From DATKEH01 sp035546355 (GTDB lineage: Bacteria > Acidobacteriota > Thermoanaerobaculia > Multivoradales > JAIOJS01), in assembly GCA_035546355.1 (NCBI GenBank), contig DATKEH010000265.1:1-10644 (forward strand): a stretch of DNA of 10,644 nt, given 5' to 3'. The position numbers and the translations under genes were made by a program. Within the stretch, counting starts at the first letter, position 1. The number at the start of each line of letters is the position of its first letter. The notes under the pieces were generated by a model that was not told where the DNA came from, did no database searches, and saw only the letters and a list, made by a program, of their open reading frames with translations. This document shows positions 1 through 4,406 of the stretch, piece by piece.

Positions 1-2
1 CC

Positions 3-1733
3 GCCGACCACGCCTGGATGTCGATACTCGGCTTTCTCGGCGCCGAGGAGCTGCGCGACCCGGCGCAGGTGCCGGCGGCCGAGCGCGAACGGATGCCGCG
101 CCTGTCGGCATCGCGCGTGCGCGTGCTGCGGCAGGTGGCCGGCTCCCGCATACGCTGGCGGCTGGCGCTGGGCGCCACGCCGCATCTGCGCTTCACGCCC
201 CTGGCCCCGGAGAGGAGCTGCGACATCACGCTCGAGGTCAGCGTGGCGGCGCCGGGACGGCAGCCCCGCCCGCTACACCGCCAGCCGGTGCCCCGGCGGC
301 ACCAGCCGGCCCCGGCCGCCGTGACCCTGGACCTGTCGGCCTGGAGCGGCCGCGAGATCGAGCTGCGCTTCGCGGTAGCGCCTGCCGTCGGCCCCGCCGA
401 GGGTGGCGGTGAGTGCGTCGCCCTGTGGGCCAGCCCGCAGGTGTGGAGCCGAGCGCGCGCCCCGGGCGAGCCGGCGGTGCGGGCCGCTCCCGCCCGCCCC
501 AACGTCCTGCTCATCGGCGCCGACACCCTGCGCGCCGACGCCCTCGGTGCCTACGGGCGCCGCCCCAGCCCGACGCCGGCCCTCGACGCCCTGGCGGCCG
601 ACGCCGACCTGTGGCTGCACGCCCACGCCACCTTCAACGTCACCAACCCCAGCTTCGCCTCCATCCTCACCGGCCTGTACGGCAAGGAGCACGGGGTCTA
701 CGACCTGAAGACGCCGCTGCCGCAGGCGGTGACGACGCTGGCGGAGCTCTTCGCGGCGGCCGGCTACGCCACCCACGCGGTGCTGTCGGCGCAGCATCTC
801 GGCCCCCACAATTCGGGGCTGGACCAGGGATTCGCCGCCATGCAGCTCGCTACCGGCACCTCGGCTGCCGAGCTCGCGGTGGAGCAGGCGATCGACTGGC
901 TCGAACAGCCACGGGACGACCCCTTCCTCCTCTGGCTGCACCTCTTCGACCCGCACACGCCGCACTCCCCCCCCCGCCCCTTCGCCGATGGCATGAGGCC
1001 GGCGCACCCGCCGGGGATCGAGCCGGTCTGGGGGTGGTCGCCCTTCCGCCCGCCGGGGCCGCGGGCGCCGGACGAGCCGTTCCTCGCGGGCGAGCGCGAC
1101 CTCTACCTGGGAGAGGTAGCCTACCTCGATCGGCAGGTGGGGCGGCTGCTCGCCTACCTCGGCAGCCGCGGCCTGCTCGCCAGCACCGTCGTCGCCTTCG
1201 TCGCCGACCACGGCGAGAACCTGGGCGAGCACGGCGTGCTCTACCGGCACGCCGGGCTGTGGGACACCACCACCCACGTGCCGCTGATGGTCCGCTGGCC
1301 GGGGCCGCCGCGCCGGGGGCGGCGGCTCGGCGGCCTGGTACAGACCCACGACCTGTTCCCCACCCTGCTGAACGCGGCCGGCATCGACCCGCCCCCGTCG
1401 TCGGCTCGCGACCTGCGGCAGCTCACCGGCCGCGGCCGCAGCGGCCGGCAGGCGGTGTTCAGCGAGCACGCCGACGGGATCGGGGCATCGGTGCGCACCC
1501 GTCGCTTCCGGTACACCGAGCTCGCCGAGGGCGGCCTGGTTGCCGCCGGCACGTACCTGTACGACCTGCACTTGGACCCCGGCGAGGCGGCCAACCTCGC
1601 CGGCAGCGGCCACCCCGAGGAAACCCGCCTGGCGGCGCTGCTCGCCCGCTGGCGCGCGGGTGCGACTCCGGCAGCCCCCGCGCGCAACCTCAGCGACGAG
1701 GAAGCGGCCCAGCTGCGCGCCCTGGGGTACTGA
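3..1733 (+). CDS. Sulfatase-like hydrolase of the alkaline phosphatase superfamily (5' end outside window)
   Basis: The first ATG in frame is at 18, but the frame is open to the window edge (it reads ADHAW before that Met). No Shine-Dalgarno is visible in the 17 bases before it, so the gene probably starts upstream. Residues below count from the ATG at 18. Residues 1-160 form a poorly conserved, beta-rich-looking leader domain with no signal peptide visible. The sulfatase fold starts at PNVLLIGADTLRADALGAYG (161-180; metal ligand D169), followed by the nucleophile region T209-N-P-S-F213, HLFDPHTPH (308-316), D397-H-G-E-xLGEHG and H411. The C-terminus ends LRALGY, a common ending of such proteins in Acidobacteriota-like genomes. 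The formylglycine motif (C/S)-x-P-x-R is not met: Cys/Ser is Thr209 and Arg is Phe213. By family knowledge, a Thr nucleophile suggests a phosphodiesterase, phosphatase or phosphotransferase rather than a sulfatase. Substrate unknown. The family call is secure, the activity is not. Confidence 0.88.
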   Translation, partial: ADHAWMSILGFLGAEELRDPAQVPAAERERMPRLSASRVRVLRQVAGSRIRWRLALGATPHLRFTPLAPERSCDITLEVSVAAPGRQPRPLHRQPVPRRHQPAPAAVTLDLSAWSGREIELRFAVAPAVGPAEGGGECVALWASPQVWSRARAPGEPAVRAAPARPNVLLIGADTLRADALGAYGRRPSPTPALDALAADADLWLHAHATFNVTNPSFASILTGLYGKEHGVYDLKTPLPQAVTTLAELFAAAGYATHAVLSAQHLGPHNSGLDQGFAAMQLATGTSAAELAVEQAIDWLEQPRDDPFLLWLHLFDPHTPHSPPRPFADGMRPAHPPGIEPVWGWSPFRPPGPRAPDEPFLAGERDLYLGEVAYLDRQVGRLLAYLGSRGLLASTVVAFVADHGENLGEHGVLYRHAGLWDTTTHVPLMVRWPGPPRRGRRLGGLVQTHDLFPTLLNAAGIDPPPSSARDLRQLTGRGRSGRQAVFSEHADGIGASVRTRRFRYTELAEGGLVAAGTYLYDLHLDPGEAANLAGSGHPEETRLAALLARWRAGATPAAPARNLSDEEAAQLRALGY

Positions 1734-1742
1734 CAGAGCTCC

Positions 1743-1760
1743 CCACCCCACCGAGGGTGG
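1743..1760 (+). terminator. Weak hairpin after the sulfatase-like gene
   Basis: CCACCC (1743-1748) can pair with GGGTGG (1755-1760) across a six-base loop, ten bases after the stop of the sulfatase-like gene. No T tract follows (the next bases are CAGTCCCC), so it is not a canonical intrinsic terminator. In DNA this rich in G and C it may be chance. It is the only structure I see in the 84-base gap before tatA. Confidence 0.2.
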
Positions 1761-1805
1761 CAGTCCCCAACCCCGCTGGCCAGGTCCAGCGAGCTCGGTT
1801 ACGGG

Positions 1806-1811
1806 TATCAT
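1806..1811 (+). promoter_or_regulatory. Possible -10 element of a leaderless tatA promoter
   Basis: TATCAT differs from the TATAAT consensus at one base and stands out as AT-rich in this sequence. It ends six bases before the tatA ATG, so transcription would begin at or next to the start codon. That fits the absence of a properly spaced ribosome binding site for tatA. The -35 position (about 1783-1788, GGTCCA) is a poor match. This is a single-motif inference. Confidence 0.25.
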
Positions 1812-1817
1812 CGGGAC

Positions 1818-2075
1818 ATGTTCGGCCTCGGCGTCCCCGAGCTCGTCTTCATCATGCTGCTGGCGCTGCTGATCTTCGGGCCCAAGCGGCTGCCGCAGAT
1901 CGGCCGCACGCTGGGCAGGGGGATGGCGGAGTTCCGGCGCGCCACCACCGAGCTGCAACGCAGCATCAACACCGATCTGGAGGCGCCCCCGGACCGGCCG
2001 GCGCCGCCGGCGCGCCCACCGGAGGCGGCGCCCGAGGAGCGGGGGGAAGGCAGCGCCCCCACCGGCGCCGCCTAG
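1818..2075 (+). CDS. tatA: Sec-independent (twin-arginine) translocase subunit TatA/TatE family
   Basis: An 85-residue protein with TatA architecture. A short N-terminal stretch MFGLGVPEL leads into one membrane helix (about 8-20), then the F20-G21-P-K-R-L-P hinge, an amphipathic helix (about 24-50) containing F39, and a Pro/Ala/Glu-rich cytoplasmic tail (55-85). F20, G21 and F39 fall at the same positions as the functionally important residues of E. coli TatA. The opening MF..G.xEL and the GPxRLP hinge also resemble TatB, so a dual TatA/TatB role is possible. No separate tatB is visible between this gene and tatC, although one could lie elsewhere. TatA forms the size-variable conducting assembly that moves folded, twin-arginine-tagged proteins across the inner membrane. 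The gene sits 84 bases after the sulfatase-like gene and 12 bases before tatC. The ATG at 1818 has no good Shine-Dalgarno, but starting there gives the complete family N-terminus. Confidence 0.93.
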   Translation: MFGLGVPELVFIMLLALLIFGPKRLPQIGRTLGRGMAEFRRATTELQRSINTDLEAPPDRPAPPARPPEAAPEERGEGSAPTGAA

Positions 2076-2078
2076 GAG
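2074..2078 (+). promoter_or_regulatory. Ribosome binding site of tatC
   Basis: AGGAG overlaps the TAG stop of tatA (2073-2075) and lies nine bases before a GTG at 2088. This supports the GTG as the tatC start over the internal ATG at 2187, which has no Shine-Dalgarno. The overlap with the tatA stop suggests coupled translation of the two genes. Confidence 0.7.
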
Positions 2079-2087
2079 CTACTCGGC

Positions 2088-2921
2088 GTGAGCCCGCTCG
2101 AGCAGCGGCCGGCGGCCTCCGTGCCGCGCGACGCGCCCGGACCGCGGCCGGTACCTCCCCCGCCGCAGCCCGAGCAGCTGCCGGCCATGTCGCTGCTCGA
2201 GCACCTCGCCGAGCTGCGCAAGCGGCTCTTCTACAGCCTCGGCGCGCTGCTGCTGGCGTTCCTCGGCTGCTGGGCGGTGTCGCCTCAGCTGTTCCGCTTC
2301 CTCGCCCGGCCGATCTACCGCTACCTCCCCGAGGGGCAGAAGCTGGTGGTGCTCGCCGTCACCGACGCCTTCATGCTCTACGTCAAGGTGGCCCTGCTGG
2401 CGGCCCTGTTCGTCGCCGCGCCGATCATCCTCTACCACGTCTGGCGGTTCGTGGCGCCCGGCCTCTACCGCCGCGAACGGCGCTACGCCGCGGGCTTCAT
2501 CTTCTTCGGCACCCTGCTCTTCCTCTCTGGCGGCGCCTTCGCGTACTACGTCGCCTTCCCCTTCGCGGTCGAGTTCCTGCTCGGCGTGGGCCAGGAGTTC
2601 ACTCCGGCCATCACCGGCCCCAGCTACCTCCGCTTCCTGATGACGGTGATCGTCGGGCTCGCCCTCATGTTCCAGCTGCCGGTGGTGATCTTCTTCCTGT
2701 CGCAGGTCGGCGTCGTCACTCCCCGGTTCCTGATGCGCAACTTCCGCTGGGCGGTGCTGGCGATCTTCGTGCTGGCCGCCCTGATCACGCCGACGCCCGA
2801 CGTGTTCAACATGTGCCTGTTCGCGCTTCCGACGCTGGCGCTCTACCTGCTGGGCGTCGGCGTCGCCGCGCTCTTCGCCCCCAAGCGCGAGACGGCCGAC
2901 GACCCGCCGGCGGAAGACTGA
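2088..2921 (+). CDS. tatC: Sec-independent protein translocase subunit TatC
   Basis: A 277-residue polytopic membrane protein. TatC is the receptor that recognises the twin-arginine signal peptide at the cytoplasmic face of the inner membrane. The conserved N-terminal LLEHLAELRKRL is at 36-47, with E42 matching E. coli TatC Glu15. F121-VAPGLYRRE130-RR matches the first cytoplasmic loop, with E130 equivalent to Glu103 of the signal-peptide site. P75 corresponds to Pro48. ITPTPD238-VF matches the Asp211 region, and FLSGGAFAYYVAFPFAVEF (145-163) is the typical third-helix region. The E. coli Glu170 position is Gln (F-Q196-L-P). Hydrophobicity fits the six-helix topology. The GTG start gives about 33 extra residues rich in Pro and Arg before the usual N-terminus. 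The ATG at 2187 would remove them, but only the GTG has a ribosome binding site. The C-terminus is short and acidic. It forms an operon with tatA just upstream. Confidence 0.97.
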   Translation: MSPLEQRPAASVPRDAPGPRPVPPPPQPEQLPAMSLLEHLAELRKRLFYSLGALLLAFLGCWAVSPQLFRFLARPIYRYLPEGQKLVVLAVTDAFMLYVKVALLAALFVAAPIILYHVWRFVAPGLYRRERRYAAGFIFFGTLLFLSGGAFAYYVAFPFAVEFLLGVGQEFTPAITGPSYLRFLMTVIVGLALMFQLPVVIFFLSQVGVVTPRFLMRNFRWAVLAIFVLAALITPTPDVFNMCLFALPTLALYLLGVGVAALFAPKRETADDPPAED

Positions 2922-2983
2922 TCCGGCGCTCCCTGCCGCGCCCGGCGGGGCGCCGATCGCCGCGGCCTCGCCACGGCGTCTGA

Positions 2984-3019
2984 AACATCGCGCCCGGCCG
3001 GCCCGTAGTGGGCGATGTT
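2984..3019. repeat. Imperfect dyad between tatC and the adaptor gene
   Basis: AACATCGC (2984-2991) and GCGATGTT (3012-3019) are perfect inverted copies. The stem can extend by CC/GG if one G is bulged. The 20-base centre holds the palindrome GGCCGGCC (2996-3003). It lies 62 bases after the tatC stop and about 80 bases before the adaptor start. No T tract follows, so a classic terminator is unlikely. It could be a binding site for a dimeric regulator of the efflux operon or an RNA hairpin. The other bases of the 177-base gap (2922-3098) show only the short palindromes GTTAAC and CGATCG (3017-3027) and no convincing promoter. Confidence 0.5.
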
Positions 3020-3083
3020 AACGATCGCGCCTCTGCCGCGTATCGAAGGTGAAGAGGATCGAAAGCAGGACTCGGCAAGACAT

Positions 3084-3090
3084 AGGGGAG
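3084..3090 (+). promoter_or_regulatory. Ribosome binding site that fixes the adaptor start
   Basis: AGGGGAG lies eight bases before the ATG at 3099. An earlier in-frame ATG at 3015 sits inside the right arm of the dyad and has no ribosome binding site. It would also add 28 charged residues before the membrane anchor, so 3099 is the better start. Confidence 0.75.
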
Positions 3091-3098
3091 TGGGGGAC

Positions 3099-4259
3099 AT
3101 GGACAAGCAGGAACGAGGAAGCCGGAAGTTGATCGCCGTGGTGATGCTGGCGCTGGTGGCCGCGGTGGGCTTCCTGGTGGTGACCCAGTCCAAGGCCGAC
3201 GGCAACGAGGCGCCCGCGGCCGAGGAGAAGGCCGACACAGCCCAGGCCGAGAAGGGCGACGAGAAGAAGGACGGCAAGAAGGGCAAGAAGGGCGATGGCG
3301 AGGAGAAGGAGGCCGCTCCGATCCCCATCGAGGTCACTGCCGCCGAGCGCGGGACCATCGCCGCCTACCTGAGCGCCTCCGCCAACCTGGTGGCCGAGAA
3401 CCACGTCAAGGTGCTGGCCGAGTCCGAAGGGCGGGTCGCCGAGATCCGCGTCGAGGAGGGGCAGCAGGTGGCCAAGGGGCAGGTGCTCGTCGCCTTGCAG
3501 CGCGACGACGCCGAGATCGCGCTCGACAAGGCGAAGGCCAGGGCGGCCAACGCCGAGCTGGCCTGGCAGCGCGCTCAGGCCATGCACGGCCAGAGCCTGC
3601 TCAGCAAGCAGGACCTCGACCGGTTGAGCATGGAGCGCACCGTGGCGCAGCAGGAGCTGGCGGAGGCCGAGTGGGTGCTCTCCAAGCGCTTCGTCCGGGC
3701 GCCGTTCGCCGGCAGGGTGACCGAGAGGATGGTGGGCCCCGGCCAACGGGTCAAGCCGGGCGACGAGCTGTTCGCGGTGGCCGACTTCCACCTCCTGGTG
3801 GCCCGCATCTACCTCCCCGAGAAGGACGTCCGTGGCCTCTCCGAGGGGCAGCGGGTGACCATCGCCAGCGAAGGCGGCGATCTCGGGTTCGCCGGCAGCA
3901 TCCGCCAGATCAGCCCGGTAGTCGACACCGCCACCGGTACGGTGAAGGTCACCGTCGAGGCGACCCGGCCTCCCGCCGCGGTGCGGCCCGGCGGCTTCGT
4001 GACGATCGAGATCGAGCGGGAGCGGCGCGCGGGTGTGGTGGTGCTGCCACGCGACGCGGTGCTGCGCGAGCTCAAGAGCGCCCATGTCTTCGTGGCCACC
4101 GACGGCGTCGCCAAGAAGGTGCCGGTGGAGCTGGGTCTAGAAGAGGGCGACCGGGTGGAAGTCCGCTCCGGCCTCGCCGGCGGTGAGCGGGTGGTGACCG
4201 CCGGCCAGGGCGGGCTCAAGGACGGCGCCCCGGTGAAGGTGATCCCGCCCGCGGCCTGA
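3099..4259 (+). CDS. RND efflux periplasmic adaptor subunit (HlyD/MFP family)
   Basis: A 386-residue membrane fusion protein that links an inner-membrane RND pump to an outer-membrane channel. A short basic N-terminus is followed by one hydrophobic segment (11-28) that acts as membrane anchor or uncleaved signal; there is no lipobox Cys. Next comes an unusual linker (about 32-72), almost all Lys, Glu, Asp, Gly and Ala. The first lipoyl half is at 103-134 (VLAESEGRVAEIRVEEGQQV), a coiled-coil hairpin at about 135-195, and the second lipoyl half at 199-229 (VRAPFAGRVTERMVGPGQ). The beta-barrel spans about 230-305, including PVVDTATGTVKVTVE (273-287). The membrane-proximal domain fills 310-386 (LPRDAVLRE, then GLxxGDRVEVRSGL). 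The hairpin is short, as in simple RND adaptors. Two permeases follow, so this is the likely shared adaptor. Family assignment is firm. The transported substrate cannot be read from the sequence. Confidence 0.95.
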   Translation: MDKQERGSRKLIAVVMLALVAAVGFLVVTQSKADGNEAPAAEEKADTAQAEKGDEKKDGKKGKKGDGEEKEAAPIPIEVTAAERGTIAAYLSASANLVAENHVKVLAESEGRVAEIRVEEGQQVAKGQVLVALQRDDAEIALDKAKARAANAELAWQRAQAMHGQSLLSKQDLDRLSMERTVAQQELAEAEWVLSKRFVRAPFAGRVTERMVGPGQRVKPGDELFAVADFHLLVARIYLPEKDVRGLSEGQRVTIASEGGDLGFAGSIRQISPVVDTATGTVKVTVEATRPPAAVRPGGFVTIEIERERRAGVVVLPRDAVLRELKSAHVFVATDGVAKKVPVELGLEEGDRVEVRSGLAGGERVVTAGQGGLKDGAPVKVIPPAA

Positions 4260-4402
4260 TGACCGAGGCCCGTTTCGGCCTCACGCTCTCCTGGTCGACC
4301 CGCGAACGAGCCGCCCCCACGAGGGGGCTGGCTGAAGGTGTAGACGGCACGGCGGGGGGATCGCCATCGATCCCCAGCAGGTCGAGGAACCCATCGAGGT
4401 AG
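4259..4402 (+). CDS. Doubtful 47-codon reading frame filling the adaptor-pump spacer
   Basis: An ATG at 4259 shares its A with the adaptor stop (TGATG), and the frame runs to a TAG at 4400-4402, four bases before the pump ATG. The product would start MTEARFGLTLSW, be rich in Ser, Arg, Gly and Pro, and have no membrane segment or recognised motif. In favour: the stop-start overlap at one end, and a stop that overlaps the pump's ribosome binding site at the other, as in translational-coupling leaders. Against: no well-placed ribosome binding site, four AGG codons, and weaker G/C bias at third positions (37 of 47) than in the neighbouring genes. A frame this short is easily open by chance in GC-rich DNA. 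Probably not a protein gene. Confidence 0.15.
   Translation: MTEARFGLTLSWSTRERAAPTRGLAEGVDGTAGGSPSIPSRSRNPSR
4265..4282 (+). other. Spacer hairpin 1, just after the adaptor stop
   Basis: GAGGCC (4265-4270) and GGCCTC (4277-4282) form a perfect six-base stem with a six-base loop, starting five bases after the adaptor stop codon. No T tract follows. It may protect the 3' end of the adaptor message or slow transcription into the pump genes. Confidence 0.4.
4309..4333 (+). other. Spacer hairpin 2
   Basis: AGCCGCCCCC (4309-4318) pairs with GGGGGC (4323-4328) and GGCT (4330-4333), leaving T4329 bulged. This gives a ten-pair, very GC-rich stem with the four-base loop ACGA. The following bases (GAAGGTGTAG) contain no T run, so it is not a standard intrinsic terminator. 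Confidence 0.5.
4356..4375 (+). other. Spacer hairpin 3, upstream of the pump ribosome binding site
   Basis: GGGGATCG (4356-4363) and CGATCCCC (4368-4375) form a perfect eight-base stem closed by the four-base loop CCAT. It ends 21 bases before the pump's ribosome binding site. As DNA the same symmetry could also serve as a protein-binding site. Confidence 0.5.
4396..4400 (+). promoter_or_regulatory. Ribosome binding site of the first RND permease
   Basis: GAGGT lies six bases before the ATG at 4407. That start gives the standard RND N-terminus, MKLIEFSLRRRVTVSM. Confidence 0.65.
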
Positions 4403-4406
4403 CCCC

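Noticed and set aside
273..1958. 561-codon frame on the - strand opposite the hydrolase gene
   Set aside because: The product is low-complexity Gly/Arg/Gln/Val with no domain, matching the antisense of a GC-rich gene.
413..2983. 856-codon + strand frame running across the hydrolase, tatA and tatC
   Set aside because: It is a shadow frame, extremely rich in Arg, Pro, Ala and Gly with no motif, and overlaps three genes with clear family motifs. Long open shadow frames are normal in DNA with few A/T third positions.
3015..3098. Earlier ATG for the adaptor, adding 28 residues
   Set aside because: No ribosome binding site precedes it, the added residues are charged and would precede the membrane anchor, and the ATG at 3099 has AGGGGAG at ideal spacing.
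4309..4333. Intrinsic terminator separating adaptor and pump genes
   Set aside because: The stem is strong but no T run follows, and splitting the adaptor from its pumps would make no functional sense. It is kept as a hairpin of unknown role.
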